Shown here: positions 1 through 5,027 of the stretch, one piece after another
Layout of the letters: every line of letters begins with the position of its first letter
Position numbering within the stretch: the first letter of the stretch is position 1
Origin: an uncultured Bacteroidota bacterium
GTDB lineage: Bacteria > Bacteroidota > Bacteroidia > Chitinophagales > Chitinophagaceae
Length of the DNA: 5,027 nt
Direction: 5' to 3'
NCBI GenBank assembly: GCA_903906615.1
Contig: CAIVKT010000712.1
Span: 1 to 5,027, forward strand
Made by a program: the position numbers and the translations under genes
The notes under the pieces: generated by a model
Told to the model about the DNA's origin: nothing
Seen by the model: only the letters and a program-made list of their open reading frames with translations
Database searches by the model: none

Positions 1-452
1 CCTACACATACAGCATCGGTGTTATGTTCACCAAAACGGATAAATGGAGCATGGGCCTTGATTATACCACCACTAAATGGAGCCAGTTCAACAGTAGCCC
101 TGATGCCTCCCGGAATGTAGGTATCGCCAACAGCGCTTACAAGATCGCCTTTGGCGGTGAGTACACGCCGGATATCAACAGCATCAGGAATTACTTCTCC
201 CATGTTACTTATAAGTATGGCGTGTATTACGGCACCGACTACCTCAACCTGATCAACAGCACTATCCCTTATTATGGCCTTACCGTAGGTGCCAGCCTGC
301 CTTTCAGGCGCAACACTTCCAAGCTGCACGGGGCATTAGACATCGGCAGGTTGGGAACTACTGCCAACAGCCAGGTGCAGGAAACATACGTACGCTTTAC
401 CTTAGGCTTCTCTTTCAACGACAGGTGGTTTATACCCCGTAAATATGATTAA
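1..452 (+). CDS. Outer-membrane beta-barrel protein, C-terminal part (lptC-linked family)
   Basis: This is the 3' end of a gene that begins before the window. The frame is open from base 3, giving about 149 visible codons and no start; the internal ATG at 24 is not the true start. The visible protein has alternating polar and aromatic residues typical of outer-membrane beta strands (YKYGVYYGTDYLNL, YYGLTVGASLPF). It ends in VRFTLGFSFNDRWFIPRKYD, and a closing strand of the form 'LGxSxNDxWFxxRKYD' is what I recall from the barrel protein encoded just before lptC in many Bacteroidota. Relatives are often annotated as FadL-like or simply outer-membrane proteins. The last 8 bases overlap the longest lptC reading frame, which suggests one transcript. 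Seen: strand pattern, C-terminus, overlap. Inferred: outer-membrane location. Substrate is unknown. Confidence 0.68.
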   Translation, partial: YTYSIGVMFTKTDKWSMGLDYTTTKWSQFNSSPDASRNVGIANSAYKIAFGGEYTPDINSIRNYFSHVTYKYGVYYGTDYLNLINSTIPYYGLTVGASLPFRRNTSKLHGALDIGRLGTTANSQVQETYVRFTLGFSFNDRWFIPRKYD

Positions 453-1032
453 AAGCAGCCTTACATATTATCTGAATAAAATGACCCGGAGCTTGCTTCC
501 GGGTGTTTTATTATGTACGGCCATAGCGTGTAATAATGATCCTGACAAGATCCGCGCGCTCACCGGCAAGGGCAATGCACAGGAAGACAGGGCAAAGGAT
601 GTGACTGTTATATACAGCGAGCAGGGTAAGATAAAGGTGAAATTATACGCCAAGGAATTTGTGCGCAACGAAACAGCCAAGCCCGCCTACATAGATATGA
701 ACCGCAACATAAAAGCCATTTTTTATGACGACAGCGGAAATATTGCCAATACACTTACCGCAGACTCATCGCGCTACTACACCACCCAAGGCAACGTTAT
801 AGTTTGGGACAGCGTGCATATCGTTAGCCGCAAAGGCGAGCAACTGAATACCGATGAGCTTATCTGGAACCAAAGCATACAAAAGTTCTTCACCGAAAAA
901 CCGGTGCGCATCACCACACCCACAGAGATACTTTTTGGTAACGGTATGGAAGCCAACAGCGACTTCACCACCTACAAGATCATTAACCCCACCGGAACAG
1001 TGCAGGTAAACAAAGGCGAAGTACCACAGTAG
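445..1032 (+). CDS. lptC: LPS export protein LptC, lipoprotein form
   Basis: LptC is the periplasmic part of the Lpt machine and passes lipopolysaccharide from the LptB2FG ABC transporter towards LptA. The N-terminus is a lipoprotein signal: hydrophobic LLPGVLLCTAIA followed by Cys29, with NNDPDKI after it, like the 'C-ND-K' start of Bacteroidota LptC. Residues about 50-190 fit the LptC/OstA beta fold: YSEQGKIKVKLYA, then NTDELIWNQ, KFFTEKPVRITTP and GNGMEANSDFTTYKI. This is the usual series of 'TdeLxWn', 'TdkPVxI' and 'GxGmxsnxdF' elements. At 195 aa it is normal in length. Two starts are possible: ATG 445, overlapping the preceding gene by 8 bases, and ATG 481 (Met13), preceded by GAATAAA and giving a more compact signal peptide with Cys17. 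The longest frame is listed. Lipidation is inferred. Confidence 0.9.
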   Translation: MIKSSLTYYLNKMTRSLLPGVLLCTAIACNNDPDKIRALTGKGNAQEDRAKDVTVIYSEQGKIKVKLYAKEFVRNETAKPAYIDMNRNIKAIFYDDSGNIANTLTADSSRYYTTQGNVIVWDSVHIVSRKGEQLNTDELIWNQSIQKFFTEKPVRITTPTEILFGNGMEANSDFTTYKIINPTGTVQVNKGEVPQ

Positions 1033-1064
1033 GTTTGTAGATCAATGAAACTTTGGATTGAGTG

Positions 1065-1099
1065 CTTTGCGCCCTTAGCGCATCCTTCGCGCCTTTGCG
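1065..1099. repeat. Four imperfect tandem CTTNGCG units in a convergent gap
   Basis: Between lptC and the histidine kinase gene, CTTTGCG (1065), CTTAGCG (1074), CTTCGCG (1085) and CTTTGCG (1093) follow one another at spacings of 9, 11 and 8 bases. The first two units contain a small hairpin, TGCGC at 1068-1072 and GCGCA at 1078-1082 with a 5-base loop, too short to call a terminator. Similar 'CTTTGCGCC..CTTTGCG' strings occur, as I recall, as dispersed intergenic repeats in Bacteroidota genomes. Function is unknown. Confidence 0.6.
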
Positions 1100-1124
1100 T
1101 TTAAACCGGAGAATAAGAGCCTCA

Positions 1125-2321
1125 CTACTTAGGTACCGTAAATGTGAACGTTGTTCCCTCACCCGGCACAGAATGTAACGTTATCTCACCGCCCATCTTT
1201 TCCACCAGCCTTTTTACTATAGAGAGGCCGATGCCCTGGCTGTTGTCGTTCTTGTCTTTCTCTACCCGCTCAAATAATTCAAAGATGCGTGCCGTATCTG
1301 CTTCTGCGATGCCGTAGCCGTTGTCCTTTATTTCAAAGGTGTGCTTCGTTTTGTCTTCATGCACTTCAATGCGGATAATGATCTTCGGCTTATCGTTATA
1401 CTTGATTGCATTGCCCAGCAGGTTCATCAGTATCTGCTTCAGCGCTATGCGCGAGGTATGAATGTGTTTGTCCTCCCGGTCGAACATGATAGCTGCGTTC
1501 GCAGGCACATGCAGTAGCTCGCTGACTTCTTCTATGAGGCCATAAATGCCAATGTCTTCTTTTTGGTCGGTAAGCATTTGCGACGACCTGGAGTATTTAA
1601 GTATGCCTGTCACCATTTCTGATAACTGGTAAGAGGAGTCGTTGAGGTATTGTATGTACTCATTGCCCTCATCATTCAGCGTGCCGCCATAGCCGTCTTT
1701 GAGCAGGTGCGTGAGCGATATAATGTTGTTCAGCGGGCTTTTCAGATCGTGCGAGGCTATAGAGGCGAATTTGTCGAGGTTTTCATAAGCCCTTTTCAGC
1801 TCGGCCTGTTGCGTGTTCAGTTCTTTTATTTTTCTTTTCAGCTCCAACTGGCATACTACCTGCCGCGCCAGTGATTGCAATGTTTTTACCTGGCTGTCAT
1901 CCAGAGTTTTAGGTACAATATCCCATACGCAAAGTGTACCCAGCGCATAGCCTTCCGGGTTCACCAGTGGTATGCCTGCATAAAATGCGACGTGTGGCTC
2001 CCCGGTAACTAATGGGTTGTCATGAAAGCGTTCGTCCTTGGATGTGTCCTGTATGATAAATACTTTTTCAGGATTATTGATGGCGTGTGCGCAAAACGCA
2101 AAATCCCTCGAGGTTTCCGGTGTAATGAGTCCGTGCCTTGATTTGAACCATTGCCTGTGCGCGTCTATTATACTTACTAAAGATATAGGCGTGCGACATA
2201 CCTCCGCGGCTATGCGGGTGATGTCATCAAAATCGGCCTCCTGTATGGTATCCAGGATCCCGTATTCATGAAGCGTCTTCAATCTCTTGTGTTCATTGGC
2301 CGGCACCGGGGCGGTCTTCAT
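1125..2321 (-). CDS. Soluble GAF-domain sensor histidine kinase
   Basis: This two-component sensor kinase is probably cytoplasmic, since no membrane segment or signal peptide is visible. Residues about 20-160 form a GAF sensor domain with the subfamily's typical strings: SLVSIIDAHRQWFKS, RDFAFCAHAI, DERFHDNPLVTG, FYAGIPLV and LGTLCVWD. A charged helix at about 160-186 (ELKRKIKELNTQQAELKRAY) is probably a coiled coil linking sensor to kinase. The HisKA H-box is FASIASHDLKSPLNNI with phospho-acceptor His191. The ATPase domain has the N box (QILMNLLGNAIKY, Asn304), G1 (DNGYGI, 333-338), F box (FELFERV) and G2 (GIGLSIV, 363-369), so it should be active. There is no receiver domain and no response regulator in the window, so the partner and ligand are unknown. 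The ATG is followed by the usual N-terminus of the family. The gene ends tail-to-tail with lptC. Confidence 0.93.
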   Translation of the reverse strand: MKTAPVPANEHKRLKTLHEYGILDTIQEADFDDITRIAAEVCRTPISLVSIIDAHRQWFKSRHGLITPETSRDFAFCAHAINNPEKVFIIQDTSKDERFHDNPLVTGEPHVAFYAGIPLVNPEGYALGTLCVWDIVPKTLDDSQVKTLQSLARQVVCQLELKRKIKELNTQQAELKRAYENLDKFASIASHDLKSPLNNIISLTHLLKDGYGGTLNDEGNEYIQYLNDSSYQLSEMVTGILKYSRSSQMLTDQKEDIGIYGLIEEVSELLHVPANAAIMFDREDKHIHTSRIALKQILMNLLGNAIKYNDKPKIIIRIEVHEDKTKHTFEIKDNGYGIAEADTARIFELFERVEKDKNDNSQGIGLSIVKRLVEKMGGEITLHSVPGEGTTFTFTVPK

Positions 2322-2350
2322 TGCTTTGATCGCGTTTATGGATTACAGGG

Positions 2351-2381
2351 TAAAGATAGTTTTCAAAACCCACACTATAAA
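2351..2381 (-). promoter_or_regulatory. Candidate Bacteroidota-type promoter of the histidine kinase gene
   Basis: On the minus strand, TATCTTTA (2351-2358) differs by one base from the -7 consensus TAnnTTTG. A TTTA (2378-2381) lies 19 bases upstream in the place of the -33 TTTG element. Transcription would begin near 2344, about 20 bases before the ATG at 2321. The wider motif AACTATCTT..CC also precedes the dehydrogenase gene. No experimental support. Confidence 0.42.
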
Positions 2382-2396
2382 TAGCAAATATTTATA
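2376..2396. repeat. Perfect 8-bp AT-only inverted repeat over the dehydrogenase stop codon
   Basis: TATAAATA (2376-2383) and TATTTATA (2389-2396) are exact reverse complements around the 5-base loop GCAAA. The right arm covers the TAA stop of the dehydrogenase gene, and the left arm covers the proposed -33 element of the kinase promoter. It could be an operator or a weak hairpin at the end of the dehydrogenase transcript. The all-AT stem and the absence of a following T-run argue against a strong intrinsic terminator. Confidence 0.5.
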
Positions 2397-3468
2397 AAGC
2401 TATGCCAAATTTCTCACCCAGCGTTCTCAGTTCTGTTTCCACGCTCTCCACAACGGGTATGCCGCTCCGTTTGCGCTCTGCTTCCATCTCCCGCTCCGGA
2501 TCGCCGGGTATCAGCACCCGTTCATGCCCTGCTGCTGGTGTGGCCGCCCTGAAACGGCGTATCCATTGGTCCATATGCTGCTTAAATTCATCTGCCGGGC
2601 GGAAGGCATCTACCCGCATAGCCCCGAAGAAATGCCCCAGCCCCTGGCCCGGCATATCGGGCGGCATAGGCACATAAGCAGGGAAGGGTGGCGCCCACGG
2701 GCCATAGCTGGCGCCACTCAGCACCGCCGAGAATATATCCACAATGCTGCCCAGTGCGTAGCCTTTGTGGCTGCCATGCTCGCGGTCGCTGCCCAATGGC
2801 AGCAATGCGCCGCCTTTCTTTAATATATTCGCATCGGTCGACTCATTACCCTCTTTGTCTTGTACCCAGCCAAGTGGAGTGTCGGCGTTCTTGCGTTGCA
2901 GTATTTCCAGCTTGCCATTGGCTGCCGTGGTGGTGGCAAAGTCGGCTACAAAGGGTGGCTCTTCACCTGCGGGTATAGCTACTGCTATGGGGTTGGTACC
3001 CAGCATCCGTTCTGTGGAGAAGGTAGGCGCTACCAGTGCGCTGGCGTTGGTCATGGCTATGCCGGTCATATCATGCTCCAGCGCCATCATGGCGTGCTGC
3101 CCCGCTATACCGAAATGGTTGCTGTTCTTTACGCTTACCCATCCTGTACCGGCTATCTTGGCCTTATCAATAGCCACCTCCATCGCAAAAGGAGCGACTA
3201 CCAACCCCAGCCCTGCATCCCCGTCCACCACGGCGGTAGAAGGTGTTTCGTGCACTATACGGATATTCGGCTTAGGGTTGATCCTGCCGGCCTCCCAGAG
3301 CCTGATGTAGCCCACTAACCGTGCCACCCCATGGCTGTCTATGCCCCGCATATCAGCCGATAGCAGAGTAGTGGTAGCCAATGCAGCATCGGCCTCGCTG
3401 CACCCCATGTGCAGGAAGATGGCATTGGTGAATGTGTATAGTTGCTGGTAGGTGTAGGTTGATGGCAT
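2392..3468 (-). CDS. Ldh2-family NAD(P)-dependent 2-hydroxyacid (malate/L-lactate type) dehydrogenase
   Basis: This belongs to the malate/L-lactate dehydrogenase family (Ldh2, PF02615), which interconverts 2-hydroxy acids and 2-oxo acids with NAD(P) and does not share the Rossmann fold of classical LDH/MDH. Visible family motifs are RGIDSHGVAR (His46, the catalytic-histidine position), VSVKNSNHFGIAG (115-120), MLGTNPIAVAIP (155-166), DFATTTAANGK (176-186), PLGWVQDKEGN and HGSHKGYALG with Lys235. The length of 358 aa is normal. A proline-rich loop at about 256-276 (YGPWAPPFPAYVPMPPDMPG) precedes the conserved GHFFGAMRVDAF. The substrate cannot be read off: relatives include malate, sulfolactate, ureidoglycolate and diketogulonate enzymes. 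The ATG start matches the family N-terminus (YTYQQLYTFTNAIFLHMGCSE). The gene lies 72 bp after the nucleotidyltransferase and 70 bp before the kinase, and is far more GC-rich than the former. Confidence 0.92.
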   Translation of the reverse strand: MPSTYTYQQLYTFTNAIFLHMGCSEADAALATTTLLSADMRGIDSHGVARLVGYIRLWEAGRINPKPNIRIVHETPSTAVVDGDAGLGLVVAPFAMEVAIDKAKIAGTGWVSVKNSNHFGIAGQHAMMALEHDMTGIAMTNASALVAPTFSTERMLGTNPIAVAIPAGEEPPFVADFATTTAANGKLEILQRKNADTPLGWVQDKEGNESTDANILKKGGALLPLGSDREHGSHKGYALGSIVDIFSAVLSGASYGPWAPPFPAYVPMPPDMPGQGLGHFFGAMRVDAFRPADEFKQHMDQWIRRFRAATPAAGHERVLIPGDPEREMEAERKRSGIPVVESVETELRTLGEKFGIAL

Positions 3469-3477
3469 AATGAATGG

Positions 3478-3485
3478 CGAAGATA
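3478..3485 (-). promoter_or_regulatory. Candidate -7 element of the dehydrogenase gene
   Basis: On the minus strand TATCTTCG lies 9 bases before the ATG and matches 7 of 8 positions of TAnnTTTG. It sits in the same AACTATCTT..CC context as the element before the histidine kinase gene. A convincing -33 TTTG is not seen 19 bases upstream (TGTT). If used, the leader would be only a few bases long. Confidence 0.35.
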
Positions 3486-3540
3486 GTTCGCTCCAATAAT
3501 AAATAACAGAGAACGTTGTTTTGGTAAAGTATCAGAGCCT

Positions 3541-3864
3541 CTATGCAGCAATTACGATACCAGTCCGCATGATCTCTTCCACAAAAGGATCTTTATCAGA
3601 TGAGAAATCTTTAGTGTTGTATGTGCGCGGCTGAATATTAAGGTCTGGCCTTTTGACCAGCATTCGGGCGAATAGCTTTACATCTTCAAATCCTATGCTT
3701 ATAAATTCATCTGCCACCAGCGCTACGTCTATATCGCTCCATTCATGCTGCTCATTACGGGAATAAGAACCATACAGCACTACCTTTTTAAGATGAATGC
3801 CGGAGTCTTTTATTTCAGTAGCCAGTTTTTTTAAATGGCTGATCACAGTTTTTTGAGTAAGCAT
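3541..3864 (-). CDS. Minimal nucleotidyltransferase (MNT), MntA-like antitoxin
   Basis: This small polymerase-beta-type nucleotidyltransferase has 107 aa, a normal length for MNT proteins. The signature G-S-x10-D-x-D is complete: Gly32-Ser33 in LYGSYSRNEQ, then Asp44-Ile-Asp46 in WSDIDVALVADEF; these bind the metal and nucleotide. A third catalytic carboxylate is not obvious: the following strand reads PDLNIQPRTYNTKDF, where many relatives have 'IEP'. In characterised HepT/MntA systems the MNT protein adds AMP to the HEPN toxin and silences it. Here it directly follows a HEPN gene with a 13-bp gap, the same order as hepT-mntA, so the antitoxin role is inferred from family and context. The ATG follows an A-rich stretch (ATCAGAAA). 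Confidence 0.88.
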   Translation of the reverse strand: MLTQKTVISHLKKLATEIKDSGIHLKKVVLYGSYSRNEQHEWSDIDVALVADEFISIGFEDVKLFARMLVKRPDLNIQPRTYNTKDFSSDKDPFVEEIMRTGIVIAA

Positions 3865-3877
3865 TTTCTGATGATGT

Positions 3878-4231
3878 TTAGCTGATCAAGAATTTCTTTT
3901 GTTTGCTTAGATCTAATTTCTTATAAAGTTCCAATTTATAATCCGGATAACGTCCTCCCAGTTGAAATTGATTCATTGTCGCTAGGAAGTCTTTATCGGC
4001 ATCTGGTAATTGCAAAGTTGTTTTTGCAAGGATGTTTAAAAGGTTATGCACCTTAGGAGGAAAATTTTCTTCATTGTCTTTTACCCAGTGTGCTTTCAAT
4101 AATTTCTCTAAAACAAGATGAGCGAAAAATAAAGCATGTAAATAAGTCTTGGCTTTATACATAGTTTGAATTGCTGCCCAATCTTTGTCGGCAGTTTCAA
4201 CCCAGTAAGTAATATGCTCTTGTTTAGTCAA
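3878..4231 (-). CDS. HEPN-domain protein, HepT-like partner of the MNT gene; TTG start, possibly shortened at the C-terminus
   Basis: This four-helix HEPN protein (PF05168-like) has 117 aa. Family features: ITYWVETADKDWAAI (7-21), LHALFFAHLVLEKLLKAHW (31-49), PPKVHNLLNIL (58-68) and GGRYPDYK (92-99). The start is TTG at 4231: upstream in frame there is a stop after four codons and no ATG, while the next internal Met (24) would remove the first helix. Its only arginine is Arg94, so the R-x4-6-H RNase motif of true HepT toxins is absent. The protein stops after LDLSKQKKFLIS, earlier than relatives that continue with a 'TKEIxxWL' helix. A matching continuation lies in the -1 frame (3843-3920), so the gene may be frameshifted. 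The region is AT-rich (about 34% GC at 3901-4200). It is probably the toxin-type member of a pair with the next gene; activity is uncertain. Confidence 0.84.
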   Translation of the reverse strand: MTKQEHITYWVETADKDWAAIQTMYKAKTYLHALFFAHLVLEKLLKAHWVKDNEENFPPKVHNLLNILAKTTLQLPDADKDFLATMNQFQLGGRYPDYKLELYKKLDLSKQKKFLIS

Positions 4232-4249
4232 TGTACTATAATGTCAATA

Positions 4250-4257
4250 CAAAAGTA
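4250..4257 (-). promoter_or_regulatory. Candidate -7 box of the HEPN-MNT operon
   Basis: TACTTTTG on the minus strand is an exact match to the Bacteroidota -7 consensus TAnnTTTG. It lies 18 bases before the TTG start, placing the transcription start near 4243 and leaving a leader of about a dozen bases. No good -33 TTTG is seen at the usual distance. The position supports TTG 4231 as the true start. Confidence 0.5.
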
Positions 4258-4262
4258 GCTAA

Positions 4263-4304
4263 AATAAGGATTTCACCCGATTTATGCGGTTGTCAAACCT
4301 TATT
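4263..4304. repeat. 7-bp inverted repeat upstream of the HEPN-MNT promoter
   Basis: AATAAGG (4263-4269) and CCTTATT (4298-4304) are exact reverse complements separated by 28 bases. They lie immediately upstream of the proposed -7 box, over the -33 region. This is a possible operator for autoregulation or a chance match; the arms are short. Confidence 0.3.
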
Positions 4305-4394
4305 CCTCATGCATAGGCCACTGCCTCGTATAAATATCGCTATGCAATTACATCCGGTAAGCCACTGTATGAAATTAGCGATTACCCCATTCGT

Positions 4395-5027
4395 TTAGTG
4401 GTGCTCCACATAAGCAGGTGTTTGCTCCACATTGTCCGGGCGTTTATGCTTCCACCTTCTGTGCGACCAAAGCCACGTTTCCGGCTGGGCTATAATGTCC
4501 TGCTCCAGGCGCTGGGTATATATAGCCGGTATCTCGCCTTCTGTATAGTCTTTGGGGTGTATGGCTAGTGTTTCGGCAAACATCTCGTAATAGCCTCTTT
4601 TTAATTTTTTCACGGTGGCGTATACCACAGGCAAGTCCATCTTTCGTGCTATTACCTCTACTCCTTTGAATACAGGTGTATCCTGGTGCAGGAAGTTTAC
4701 CCAGTAGGCATTATCAGGCTTTGGTGTTTGGTCGGCTACAAATGCTGTTGCATTCAGGCCTGCTTTATGGGTAGCCATTTCGCGGTAAGTGTTTTTCATT
4801 GCTATCAGCCGGGTGCCGGCCCGTGAGCGCATCCTGTACATCAGGTCATCAAAATACTTATTGCTGATGGGGTGGTAGATAACATAAAGCTGGTGTGGTG
4901 ATTGCAGGTTGAAGGCGCTACAGGCCCATTCCCAGTTGCCGAGGTGTCCCATCACCAGTAACACACTCTGGTTTTGGGCAGCATATTTACCGAATAGGGC
5001 CGCCGAAGCAGGATCTACCTTGCACCG
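4395..5027 (-). CDS. Lysophospholipid/lipid A acyltransferase, LpxL/HtrB family (N-terminus beyond window)
   Basis: This is the C-terminal part of a late lipid A acyltransferase (PF03279), an inner-membrane enzyme that adds a secondary acyl chain to lipid A precursors. The frame stays open to the right edge, giving about 210 visible residues starting RCKVDPASAALFGKYAA. The GTG at 4964 is internal, not a start. The catalytic H-x4-D/E motif is present as HLGNWE (visible His28 and Glu33). It is followed by TAFVADQTP, VFKGVEVIARKMDLPVVYA and the conserved C-terminal PETWLWSHRRWKHKRP. The N-terminal membrane anchor would lie outside the window. The acyl chain and the exact acceptor (LpxL- or LpxM-like, or another lysolipid) cannot be decided. 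The gene ends 163 bp before the HEPN gene, with no convincing terminator. Its role is in the same pathway area as lptC at the other end of the window. Confidence 0.92.
   Translation of the reverse strand, partial: RCKVDPASAALFGKYAAQNQSVLLVMGHLGNWEWACSAFNLQSPHQLYVIYHPISNKYFDDLMYRMRSRAGTRLIAMKNTYREMATHKAGLNATAFVADQTPKPDNAYWVNFLHQDTPVFKGVEVIARKMDLPVVYATVKKLKRGYYEMFAETLAIHPKDYTEGEIPAIYTQRLEQDIIAQPETWLWSHRRWKHKRPDNVEQTPAYVEHH

Noticed and set aside
1033..1124. Bidirectional terminator between lptC and the kinase gene
   Set aside because: Only a 5-bp stem (TGCGC/GCGCA) without a U-tract is visible.
2765..3318. Long open frames (152 and 181 codons) on the + strand opposite the dehydrogenase
   Set aside because: They are antisense shadows of a GC-rich gene with clear family motifs; their translations show no recognisable domain and are rich in Ser/Pro/Cys.
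3493..3524. Imperfect inverted repeat CCAA...TTGG with an inner AATAAC/GTTGTT, after the nucleotidyltransferase gene
   Set aside because: The arms are asymmetric and mismatched and no T-run follows, so I do not call a terminator.
4315..4367. Direct repeat GCCACTG (4317 and 4361) and the small hairpin AGGC-CACT-GCCT
   Set aside because: Seven-base repeats and a 4-bp stem in 163 bp of non-coding DNA are within chance expectation.
4962..4964. GTG as start of the acyltransferase
   Set aside because: The frame continues upstream to the window edge with family-like sequence, and starting here would leave only six residues before the catalytic His.
1..5027. CRISPR array, tRNA, rRNA, insertion sequence or prophage genes
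   Set aside because: No regular repeat-spacer pattern, no tRNA-like cloverleaf, and no transposase or integrase motifs were seen on either strand.

Overview
The window looks like a chromosomal segment of a Bacteroidota bacterium, probably Chitinophagaceae-like. The evidence is an outer-membrane protein gene overlapping a lipoprotein-type lptC, A-rich start regions without clear Shine-Dalgarno sequences, TAnnTTTG-like -7 promoter boxes, and protein families typical of that phylum. The genus is inference.

Layout. On the + strand, positions 1-1032 hold the 3' end of an outer-membrane protein gene overlapping lptC, both envelope genes. A 92-bp convergent gap (1033-1124) contains four short CTTNGCG repeats. 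Everything after that is on the minus strand. Reading in the direction of transcription (right to left) there is an LpxL/HtrB-type lipid A acyltransferase running off the right edge (4395-5027) and a 163-bp gap with a good -7 box. Then come a HEPN protein (TTG start) and a minimal nucleotidyltransferase 13 bp apart, forming a HepT/MntA-like pair. These are followed by an Ldh2-family malate/lactate-type dehydrogenase and a soluble GAF-sensor histidine kinase.

How the parts relate. The left end (outer-membrane protein and LptC) and the right end (lipid A acyltransferase) both serve LPS and outer-membrane biogenesis. The HEPN-MNT pair between them is much more AT-rich (about 34% GC over 3901-4200) than the neighbouring dehydrogenase (about 62% GC in lines sampled) and looks like an acquired two-gene module. 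The dehydrogenase and the kinase each have their own AACTATCTT-type promoter-like motif, so they are probably not simply co-transcribed with the pair.

I see no clearly new multi-gene system. The most unusual point is the HEPN gene. It lacks the R-x4-6-H RNase motif and ends early, while a continuation resembling the family's last helix is present in the -1 frame and overlaps the nucleotidyltransferase start. This could be a broken gene, a sequencing error or frameshifting.
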